Assembly (NCBI RefSeq): GCF_032362555.1
Contig: NC_083508.1
Coordinates: 6,663,001 to 6,727,000, forward strand
Direction of reading: 5' to 3'
Origin: Amyelois transitella
Taxonomy: Eukaryota; Arthropoda; Insecta; Lepidoptera; Pyralidae
DNA: 64,000 bases
Shown: positions 28,771 through 38,240 of the stretch, piece by piece
Position numbering within the stretch: the first letter of the stretch is position 1
How the letters are laid out: each line of letters starts with the position of its first letter
Position numbers and translations under genes: made by a program
The notes under the pieces: generated by a model
What the model was told of the DNA's origin: nothing
What the model saw: only the letters and a program-made list of their open reading frames with translations
Database searches by the model: none

Positions 28771-30721
28771 ATTCAGAAGCGTGATTAAAGAGTTCACGCC
28801 CATCTGTAACAGTGAGTAAGTCAACTTGGTTAAATTCACGAACTCCAAAACTTGGTAAGTTCTTTATTTCCCGTCTTAATATATCCAGATATGAAATATC
28901 ACAGTCTTCCGCATAAAAGGTCATCCAAACATTATAATACTAGTAGCGATATAAAGAAATAGGCACTTGTTCTGCCGTACATATTTTACCTAGATACTAA
29001 CTTAGAGACCTCCAGCAAAGTGATTAAATGATTGATTCTTCATTGATTAGAACATGTACGTACTTAATCAGTCGAGATATCTAGGAAATTTTCACTAGAT
29101 GTAAAGTGTCATTGCTCGTAAAGTCATTTCAAGTATAACAAGAGTACTTACCTAATAGAATTACATACTGATCTATTACTGTTTAGTGAAGAGAATCTAC
29201 TGACTGCTTGATAAAAGTTATCTATCGAAAGTAAAACATAGTATATTTGTAATTGTAACAAACATGCAATTACTACCTTGCAAGTCATGTAGTGCTGAGA
29301 GTTATTACCAATCTGTTAAATGCATAGTAGGTATCTTCATACATATAGTCACGTCTATGTTCCTTGCGAGGTAAACAGAGCTGTCTCAAAAAAATTGGAA
29401 CGCCATGTTTAGCTGTAGTAGGCTACATATATAAAAAAAAACATAATATTTGCAAAGTTACTTCCAAGTGTAGTGTGAGTGCATTGTTTTATGATGACAG
29501 TGAGAAGAAGTATTTATTATGAGCCTGATAATGATCCCCTTCATTAAGTAGTTGATTGAATGAACAAAAAAATTAGCCGGACTAAGTTATGAATCTTCAA
29601 TTTCTTTTGTTTTTTTTAACCCATATAACACAATTTATGTCATATATGTAAGTTAATATAATATTTAATCCCAGCGAGAAGAATAGAATTTAATAATAGA
29701 ATAATAGAGGTTGTGGGGATTGCTTGATTGCTTAATTTCTTTAAAACTATGATAGGATTTTTATCAATTCAAAACTTTATTGTAAGTAAAATAATGTTCA
29801 TACAATGGACCAAAATAATTTCTTATGCAGTACAGTATGTATCAGTCAACATGTATATATTTTTTAAAAATAAATCAAGATTATTATATTATGAATTCAT
29901 TCAATTCAATAGTTCATTAGAAAATAAATTCTATTTTTGTTTATGTGGAATAAAATAAAACAAATTAGCAATTTTTTAGGGCTTGGCTGTTGAGATTAAA
30001 TAAAAGTGTCTCTAAGTGTATTATGAAATCAATTAATGGTGCATCTAATTTAGTCTAAATAAGTCTACTGTGTAAACAAAATAGCTACATAATGACCTAC
30101 ATATATATGTATATAAACTGGTTGATCAAAATGTCCAGAGTAGTTGCGGAGATCGGGTGTTGCACTTGGGACTGGAAAACCTGTGTTGCAGGTCATTGAT
30201 CCCTGACTGGTAACACATAATATGTGTGATATATAAACAGTAAATACTCTTACAATATGACTTAAATTTTACATTGTTATCACATCAGTTCATTTCAAAC
30301 GAACATCGGTTACCATTCATGTCACATATTTTTTTGCTTTAGCTTGTAAGAAGAAGCTTGACTTGGTGTCAAAATAGTGATACAGATATTTATTTTATAT
30401 TGTGAAAGTCTTATATAAATCCTCATATTATGTATGTTATAATATCAAATTGTGAATGTTGATATTAACTTTGATATTTAATTAAATCATAATATAGACA
30501 CATGTTTTTAGATAGGCACAAAGGCCTCTGTGTTTTAAAATATTGGGAATCTGGAAGAGTAACATAAAACAGATTTGAAGAGTATGTAATATTAACAATG
30601 ATATTATGTTTTAGCACCAACTGGTTGAACAACTCTCTTAATCCTTAAATATATATGTATATTATATTGGTATTATACCTGGTGATCCTACATACTGGTA
30701 AATAGCAAGTTCTCATAATAA
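28771..30721. other. Leader region of the mag-like element
   Basis: Non-coding AT-rich DNA. A SINE-like tail fragment in minus orientation lies at 29341-29425 (AGTCACGTCTATGTTCC, GCGAGGTAAACAGAGC). The plus frame at 29728-29958 is AT-driven and unconvincing. Confidence 0.5.
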
Positions 30722-30912
30722 TTGTATGATCCCAGAATGGCTCACGGACAATCAGATCCTTCCTTATCACCCGAAGGCTCTCCAATAAGACAGAGCAGAA
30801 ACCATAAACATAGTAAAAAGAAAATATCAGTCTCATCTAGTGATTCAGGTAGCAATGGATCTCTTAGTGGACGCAGGAGGACTAAAGCTAGGCGCCAAGC
30901 TTTTATTAAGAA
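30722..30912 (+). pseudogene. N-terminal part of mag-like gag (split by a LINE)
   Basis: The frame reads MAHGQSDPSLSPEGSPIR, then a Ser-rich stretch and GRRRTKARRQAF, a basic, low-complexity N-terminus. At about 30912 a CR1-type LINE interrupts it. The reading resumes in the same sense at about 33180 with NGVTVIPEFDPSSKEQ. The join is inferred from the empty-site logic. Confidence 0.6.
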
Positions 30913-33180
30913 TAGAATAGAATAGATTTATTTTCAAAATTGGATACAAGGTATCACTTATTGACGTCACATAACTTAAATCTAATTATAACTACTACCG
31001 CTTCCAAAGCGCATGTGTAGAGGAAGCGGCGGAACACACTACACTGCAGCATTTTCATAGGACGTCAATTTACAAATATAGATCTCTTAAATCTGAATCG
31101 TGGACGAGTGCACATTGTCTACATTAAAAAACATGTATGAATGTAGAACTGATTATGTCAATACGAATATTTCGTCAAATAAAATAAATATAAAATAAAA
31201 TATGTACATACTGTACAAATTATGTCAAGATCATCCGTGCTGTAATAGGCTTTCCTACAAAGCTCAACTTTAATATACTGTTTGAATTTTCTATCATTCA
31301 TTTCAAGAACACTTTTTGGTAATTTATTATAAAATCTTATACAATTAATCAGAAATGATTTCCCTACCTTAGCCAGCCGATGTGCTGGGATCGACAACTT
31401 GTAATTGTTCCGCAGTGATCTACTAGTACATTCACCTACTTTTTTTTGAAAGAGTCTAAGTTTTTCCTAACATGCATGATGTTATCGAATATGTATTGGG
31501 AGGGCAAAGTTAAAATATTTAGGTTTTTGAAAAAATCTCTAAGGGAATCTCTTTGTTTAAGACCGTAGATATATCGAATTGCCCTTTTTTGTAAAATGAA
31601 AATAGTTTGTATGTCTGCTGCTGATCCCCAAAGCAGTAGACCATATGACATTAAACTATGAAAATAACTAAAATATACTAGCTTAGCAGTTGCCACATCC
31701 GTCAAATGCCTAATACGACGAATAGCGTATGCTGCAGAACTAAGCCTTTTAGAAAGTTTTAAAATGTGAGCATGCCATTTCAAATTTGAATCTAATGTTA
31801 TTCCTAAGAAAGTAGTACTATCAACAAAATCTAATCTTTTACTACTTATACTAATATCCACATTTGCCTGCCGCACATTGGGAAGTGTAAACTTAATGCA
31901 TTGGGTCTTATTTGCATTTAACAGTAAGTTGTTGATTGTAAACCAGTTAGAGATGGCGGCTAAAGTGCTATTCACATCATCACAGATTTCGCTACGGCGG
32001 TTCATTTTAAAAATTAGTGACGTATCATCTGCAAACAACACGATGCCAGTCTGTTTCTCAATCATGCAAGGCAGGTCGTTGATATATATCAGAAAGAGAA
32101 AAGGTCCCAAAATGGAACCTTGCGGTACCCCAATTTTTACCGTCGCTCCTTTCGATTTTGTATTATTTAAATCTACCGTCTGTAATCTATCACTAAGATA
32201 TGATTTAATTAGTTCAACGGCAGCAGTATCGAACCCGTAATGAGCGAGCTTGAGCAGAAGAGTTCTATGATCTACGCAATCAAATGCTTTGGTCAGATCG
32301 CAAAACACTCCGATGGCATCCTGTGAGTCTTCCCATGCATTGAGAATATGAGTGACAAGAGCCACACCTGCATCTGTTGTACATTTCCCCTCAGTAAAGC
32401 CGTATTGCTGACTATGAAATAATTTATTAGACTTAAAATAACGCTGCATTTGATTAAGCATGATTCTCTCGAACACCTTGCTCAAAATTGGTAAAATTGA
32501 GATTGGTCTATAATTACCAGGATCTGATTTTTCACCTTTCTTGAATAATGGAATTAGTTTACTATACTTCATTAAATTTGGAAATATCCCTTGGTCAACA
32601 CAATTATTGAATAAATATGCTAAGTCCCCAGCTATAATATTTATAATATGACATATCACAACAGCCGACATACCCCAATAATCCTCAGACTTTTTCAGAT
32701 TAAGTTCTTTAAAGGTATTAATAATGTCAGTAGGGTCAATATTTAAGAATTTAAATTTGGAACTGCAAATGCTGACATTATTTTTAAGTAGTATTTCAGC
32801 TTCATTAGGGCATGAGTCAATATTAGAAGTTAATTCCAACGGTATATTTGTAAAAAAAAAATGTTCAAATAAATTTGCTATTTCTGTTGTAGAGGTAATT
32901 TTCCTATCATTAAATTTAATTTCATTAATATTTTCTTTAAAATTACTTCTACCAGTTTCCTTGTTTATAACACTCCAGGTTTCCTTTGTTTTGTTAGGAG
33001 CATTACTTATTTTGTTTTTAATGAACAAAGATTTTGCATGTAGACATACTTTTTTGAAAATTTTTGAGTAATTCCTAACATGGTCTACGAAGCCGCTTTC
33101 AAATCGATACTGTTTTTGGGCATATAAATCGTACAAAGTCTTCCTACTTTTGTAGATGCCAACAGTAGTAGTAGTATTTT
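30912..33180 (-). mobile_element. CR1/Jockey-superfamily LINE, 5'-truncated, inserted in mag-like gag
   Basis: The 3' end (plus-strand left) has the pentamer-like tail AATAGAATAGAATAG, typical of CR1-type elements. The main frame 33136-31436 has RT motifs: GNYRPISILPILSKVFERI, SQQYGFTEGKCTT, VFCDLTKAFDCVDH, VPQGSILGPFLFLIYINDLP, IVLFADDTSLIF and TFLGITLDSNLKWH. The C-terminus continues in another frame (31397-31158: IPAHRLAKVGKSFLINCIRFYNKLP) after a stop or frameshift near 31430. The endonuclease domain is missing. It is degraded and non-autonomous. Confidence 0.78.
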
Positions 33181-33747
33181 AATGGTGTAACTGTAATTCC
33201 TGAATTTGATCCTAGCTCCAAGGAACAAACAATGAAGGAGTGGTTAAATAAGATAAATGAGTCGGCTCATATTTATGGCTGGTCAGAACGTCAAACCATT
33301 TTTTATGCTCTTCCAAAATTAAGCGGTATGGCCAAAAGCTGGTACAGCGGACTTACAACAGTAAAGTATAGCTGGAGTGAGTGGCAGGAAAAATTAATTG
33401 AGGCATTCCCATGTGAACAGAATTTTGCTGAATCTTTGTCTGAGATGTTGGCTCGCAGGTCAAATAGGAATGAAACCCTTGAAGAATACTATTATAACAA
33501 AATAATGCTAATTAATAAATGTGGACTGACGAAGAAAAAGGCAGTCGATTGTATAACTCACGGTATATACGACTATAACATTAGGATGAATGCACAAGGG
33601 GCAAATTTTGAAAGACACGAAGATTTTCTCAAATATTTCAGAAATATTAATACTAAAACAAATGTTATTATAGGAAAGTCTAATAGGTTCAATTATAATG
33701 GTTATAAAGAAAACCAGTCAAGTGAAGATTACCTTTACAAAAGGTAA
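33180..33747 (+). pseudogene. mag-like gag, capsid part
   Basis: The frame continues VTVIPEFDPSSKEQTMKEWL, then IYGWSERQTIFYALPKLSGM, AKSWYSGL, and WSEWQEKLIEAFP with a following helical region. This matches the retrotransposon gag fold of mag-type elements. It ends near 33738-33747, where an RTE-type LINE fragment begins. No zinc knuckle is seen downstream, so gag is incomplete. Confidence 0.75.
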
Positions 33748-33955
33748 AGTGGAAGGCTCTCGACCACGCGGGACCATGCGATGGACCGACCAAATAAAGT
33801 CTGTGATTGGCGGTTCACTTAACGAGTGCAGCAGGATGACTTCCAGCAGGGAGAAATGGCGGGACATCGTAAGGCGCACATTGGCGCCCGCCTCCAACAC
33901 TACATGATGACCACGACCACTCTGTCAAGAGTGACACGACTAAGAAGAAGACTCA
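33738..33955 (+). mobile_element. 3' fragment of a second RTE-type LINE
   Basis: It encodes GSRPRGTMRWTDQIKSVIGG, then SREKWRDIVRRTL and a stop, the usual C-terminal end of RTE-family proteins. The tail ATGACCACGACCACTCTG, AAGAGTGACACGACTAAGAA follows. It differs from the RTE at 2313-5750, so it is another family. It sits between gag and the integrase remnant. Confidence 0.65.
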
Positions 33956-34131
33956 CACAACTAATGAATTTAAGCAGTACATTGAGTCGCTTAGGATAAA
34001 GTACATTTTGATCGCGGTGGCGTCCTCACATGCCAATGGACAAATAGAAAGACTCAATTGTTCTATTTTATCATCACCGACTGCTTTATGGCTTGAAGAA
34101 AATGACAAAGATTGGTGCAGTCATCTTTAAG
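33956..34131 (+). pseudogene. Integrase remnant of the mag-like element
   Basis: In frame: EFKQYIESLRIKYILIAVAS, then SHANGQIERLN and SPTALWLEENDKDWCSHL. The NGQxERLN box is the third acidic site region of gypsy integrases. The D residues upstream, the RT and the RNase H are absent, so most of pol has been lost. Confidence 0.7.
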
Positions 34132-34785
34132 TTAAGCTATAGGTATAGGTATGCCTCTTATAAATTATATTCAATGGAACAAGTGTAAATATAGAAGAAG
34201 GGGAATGACACGTATTAAATGTAGCCAAACCGATTCAACCTTTAATGTGGATAGAATATGTAATGAATCTAATAAAAGCATTTTGCTGAGTCAATGAAAA
34301 ATTGAAACTAGATACGACTAACGTCGAAAGTCGTACACACAAAATAGATGATTTACTTAAAGATCAAAAGAAAGTAATAAGTTGGTGACTCCTTCCAGCG
34401 ATCCATTTACGAGTTACAGTGGTACTTGATCACTATAGATAAGAGGAGAGTAGTGTAGAAGGATAATTGAAAAATAAATTTTAAAATGTATTCTCGGTCG
34501 ACAAAATGAAACCGTGGATAAACCAGGTGGAATCTGATTCCGACAGTTCATATGAAGATTTATACAAAGAGTTAATGAACAAAGTCTGTAAGTAGTTCAA
34601 TTACATAAGAGAAATTTATTGAGAACTTCGCTGATCCTTACCACAAAAATGATAAATATTAATTCTATTTATATAAATATATATAACAAGACCATTATTA
34701 TGTATTTATAAGTATCCATTCTATGCCCATCCCCATCAAGAGTCCTTAAGAGAGTTGTACGAGGACGCCCCACTGGAGAAGCTGT

Positions 34786-35480
34786 GATTGGTATTAACAG
34801 CCATGCTAAAAGAGGAAGCTCTAAAAGACCGACACACTGAGCGTGGTGTGAGCGGTGGTTCAGTTAATTATGATAGGGACCTGTGCAAGGCTGACACACT
34901 GAGCGTGGTGTGAGCAGTAGTGCCAGGCAATGATGAAAGATAAAGCTGCTGACTATGGCCGACACACTGAGCGTGGTGTGAGCGGTAGTTCAGCTAATTA
35001 AGAGAAGGAACTGCACAAGGCCGACACACTGAGCGTGGTGTAAGCGGTAGTGCCAGTTGCCGTTGTAAGAGACCGACACACTGAGCGTGGTGTAAGCGGT
35101 GGTTCAGTTAATTATGAAAAGGACCTGTGCAAGGCTGACACACTGAGCGTGGTGTGAGCAGTAGTGCCAGGCAATGATGAAAGATAGTTGCTGACTATGG
35201 CCGACACACTGAGCGTGGTGTGAGCGGTGGTCCAGCTAATTAAGAGAAGGAACTGCACAAGGCCGACACACTGAGCGTGGTGTAAGCGGTAGTGCTAGTT
35301 GCCGTTGTAAGAGACCGACACACTGAGCGTGGTGTGAGCGGTGGTTCAGTTGATGAAGAGAAGGACCTGTGCAAGGCTGACACACTGAGCGTGGTGTGAG
35401 CAGTAGTGCCAGGCAATGATGAAAGATAAAGTTGCTGACTAAGGCCGACACACTGAGCGTGGTGTGAGCGGTACAGCCAG
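34786..35480 (+). repeat. Higher-order tandem array, 11 cores of GACACACTGAGCGTGGTGT
   Basis: Eleven copies of the ~28-bp core ((C/T)GACACACTGAGCGTGGTGT then (A/G)AGC) are separated by four spacer kinds. The kinds follow in the order a-b-c-d, a-b-c-d, a-b (GGTTCAGTTAATTATG; GTGCCAGGCAATGATG; CAGCTAATTAAGAGAAGG; GTGCCAGTTGCCGTTG). The larger period is ~240 bp. The core can form a small stem, CACAC with GTGTG. It lies between the integrase remnant and the 3' LTR. Confidence 0.92.
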
Positions 35481-36099
35481 CAAAATCAATGTAAGTATTA
35501 ATGTATTAATTTACATGGTCCTGAGATAACACGTTTTGGAACTTATAACAAAAGCAAGTAGAAGTGTTAATTGTACCCAGTAATTGTGGTCATAATACAT
35601 GATGTTCCTGCACCTCTCTTTAATTTAATTTAAGGTAATGAATGTGATGGCGTTGAGTCTTGACAAATTAGAATTGTTGCTGAAAATGTTGTGATATTGT
35701 AAGTAGAATAAAATCAAGTTCAACAAAATGGGTAAACTAAAAGTTTAAGAGCATCTTCTTTTATGTATTAATTATTAATTTAAATTTAAAATGTTATAAT
35801 TTACAGAACATTAACTTCAATGCGGTTGCTCAATAAACAGCAACGATATGAGAATTAGCCTTAAACGGTAAGAGATGACAGGGTGATATGAATAATGTTC
35901 TAATATATATATATTATTTCAGCATATTCAATTTCTGAAGCAGAATCGAAGCAAATTTAAAAGCTCATTTGCATGCGTATTTTAACTACGGGATTGGGGA
36001 TCCACAAAGTGAGGACACTATACATCTCAGGATGGCCGAATAGAAAACAGTATGATTCGGTTGCGAACGATTTATTGGTACTCAAATATTTTTAATATT
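35481..36099. other. Non-coding part of the mag-like element
   Basis: No frame or known motif. TCTCAGGATGGCCGA at about 36022 recurs at 37150, directly before the 3' LTR. This suggests a duplicated LTR-proximal segment. Confidence 0.45.
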
Positions 36100-36900
36100 T
36101 AAGATTGTAAAAGGTAAATTCTAGTGATTTGTTTCAAAAGAACGTTTTTTTTTTGGTCGACTTCTGTTATAAAATTGTAGTCTTTATATAGTTGGAACTC
36201 GAGTAACTCAAGCACACTTTAAAAAATGTACTTCCTATACGTATACTTATACTTATTACTTATATGTATACTTTATCATATTGCTCTTCGAAAATTTGTG
36301 TGAAACGTAAATGAAATGACTATGATCATTGTTGTTCAACTGCTCGTCGGCAAATCGTAATCTAAATGTAAATGTAGTAGTCGATACTAAGGTCTCTTTT
36401 AATTTTTAGTTGTTGTATACTTTATCAAATTGTTCTTTAAAAATTTAAGTTTGTAAAAGGTAAATTCAATTGATTTGATTCAAAAGGATCATTGCTGATC
36501 GACTGCTTGTCGTCAAATTGTAATCTAAGCGAAGTAATTGATACTCAAGTTTCTTTTGAGTAGTTGATACTCAAGGCTCTTTAATATTTAGTTGTTGTAT
36601 ACTTTATCACATTGTTCTTTAGAAATTTAACTTAAAAGGTAAATTCAATTGATTTGATTCAAAAGGATCTTTTCTGATCGATTGCTTGTCGTCAAATTGT
36701 AATCTAAACGTAGTAATTGATACTCAAGTTTCTTTTGAGTAGTTGATACTCAAGGTTCTTTAATATTTAGTTGTTATATACTTTATCACATTGTTCTTTG
36801 GGACATTTAAGTTTGTAAAGGGTAAATTCAATGATTTGATTCAAAAGGATCATTGTTGATCGACTGCTTCTGGTTAAATTGTAATCTAAGTGTAGCTTGG
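36100..36900 (+). repeat. ~180-bp tandem repeats upstream of the 3' LTR
   Basis: Units start at TTGTTGTATACTTTATCA (36410, 36592, and a variant at 36771) and contain GGTAAATTCAATTGATTTG, TCAAAAGGATC and GTCAAATTGTAATCTAA. A more diverged unit covers about 36100-36400. Periods read 182 and 179 bp. Inverted short motifs (GATACTCAAG and CTTTTGAGTA) recur in each unit. Confidence 0.8.
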
Positions 36901-37164
36901 TCTAGTCCACCCTTGAATTTTATGTTTTTCTTTTAATATAATTGTCTCAGGGCACACATGCATGCAACAGATGTAGTACATGTAATGTTAACCAAAATTT
37001 GAAGTATATATTTTACAATATTATATTTTAATAATAATAATAGTAAGTAATGTATAATTATAACAATACTAAGTATGTATCGGAGTTTCTGAACGTGCGT
37101 TAAATTATAGTTTTAAGATTTCTAAGTTCATGTCTGGGACAGACATTGTCTCAGGATGGCCGAC

Positions 37165-37364
37165 TGTTAACATTTTAAAAATAGCAATTTATTGTCATGT
37201 GTTGGCAACACTGATTTGGCTTTTGACGTTGAGTTAGCCGCGTTTTTCGGTGTCATTGAAAAAAATGGGAATTCGAGCTACAAGAAGTATAAAGATGTAT
37301 TATTGTAATTTATTAAAGAAGAACTGATAAAGGAATTCTGATTGTATCATTTAGTAAGTTAACA
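37165..37364 (+). repeat. 3' LTR of the mag-like element
   Basis: 200 bp, apparently identical to 28571-28770. GGATGGCCGAC precedes it, in the polypurine-tract position. Confidence 0.92.
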
Positions 37365-37500
37365 CCCGAAACCGGCGGGCTTGCATGAAAAGAGTTATGA
37401 ATGTGGAAGAAGCGAAAGAAATATGAAGAGATCGTGGCATGTGGAAAGATCTAGTCTCTGCCTACCCCTCCGGGAAAAATGTGTGATTTTTTGTATATAA

Positions 37501-38240
37501 ACCGTAGGGAAACCAATTTTCTTGTTTGACTTGCTTGCATCTAGCATTTGGCAGTTGGCAACTCTGATTCAAAGCCGTCAAAAAAACATGTCAAACAAAT
37601 GTCAAATCAGACGAAAATTGTATCGCGGCCATTAAATTTTGCATACTTTCCATATTCTTGCATGAAAATACTTGTTTATAATCTAAATAAGTGGCAAGTT
37701 TGGTGAACTTTCATTGTTTTTTCAAGTAGGAACCTACCATAAACGGAGAAGAAAAGGAATGAAATGAGCGCATGCGTCTGACTGACTGCTTTCGGCCATA
37801 TTGTTATGACGCATACAAGATCATAGTCTCCGCCAGTGACGAGTCTCCTCGCAGTTGACGTGGCTACTACGTACCATCCCGTTCGCCCACTCCGGACGCA
37901 GCATAGACGGTGACGAGGAATACGTAACTGGTGAGTGCTTGTATAGAAGACTAAACTTGTAACCTGTCACGATTGTATTTATTTAGGTTTACAAAATATG
38001 GATGTTCTATACAATGAAAGAACACTTTCAACATCCTTTACGAATATTCGAAGTGTCAGAAATATGTTGCGAATTTATTAGGCGCAATACTATGACGCGA
38101 TGATTCCGTTTTAGGATTTTCCATTGCAAAGTGCTCTCACCATATTAAGATGATTTCTTCAATTTGTTACGTGTTATTTACGGGGAAAACAAGGAATAGA
38201 CAGACAGTCGACCTTGAACATTTTAGGTGACCTAAGTGGT
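37501..38240 (+). promoter_or_regulatory. CREB promoter region and non-coding first exon (putative)
   Basis: Between the transposon island and the CREB start codon. A candidate first exon ends at 37930 with GTAACTG followed by the donor GTGAGTGC. It is upstream of the 5' UTR part of exon 2. AGCGCATGCGTC at about 37768 resembles an NRF1 site, and TTGACGTGG at about 37856 is a half-CRE. No TATA box is obvious. The transcription start is not determined. Confidence 0.45.

Larger units (their letters stand above)
28571..37364 (+). mobile_element. 8.8-kb mag-like Ty3/gypsy LTR element with a patchwork interior
   Basis: LTRs of 200 bp at 28571-28770 and 37165-37364 begin TGTTAACATT and end AAGTTAACA; I found no difference between them by eye. 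CCCG flanks both sides (28567-28570 and 37365-37368). Reading right, the interior holds a leader, a mag-type gag split by a CR1 LINE, a foreign LINE tail, a short integrase remnant, a higher-order tandem array and a ~180-bp tandem array before the 3' LTR. No protease, RT or RNase H remains. It must have moved with proteins supplied in trans. Confidence 0.85.
24060..37500 (+). mobile_element. 5'-truncated RTE copy split by at least three nested insertions
   Basis: Pieces collinear with the intact RTE are 24060-24189 (AAGGATGTGTTACGTCACCC), 24421-24733 (TATGCCGACGATCAGGTTAT), 28251-28570 (AAGCTCGCCTGGCTGTG to AAGAATACCCG) and 37365-37500 (CCCGAAACCGGCGGGCTTG to the GTGTGATTTTTTGTATA tail). Between them lie an unclassified piece, a short LTR element with a Jockey LINE inside, and a mag-like LTR element. 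The RTE pieces carry substitutions and small deletions, so this copy is older than the one at 2313-5750. Confidence 0.85.

Noticed and set aside
35236-35451. Minus-strand 71-codon frame
   Set aside because: It consists only of the tandem array and repeats the same peptide.
34786-35480. CRISPR-like layout (constant core, spacers)
   Set aside because: Spacers recur in fixed order and the array lies inside a eukaryotic LTR element; it is a higher-order tandem repeat.
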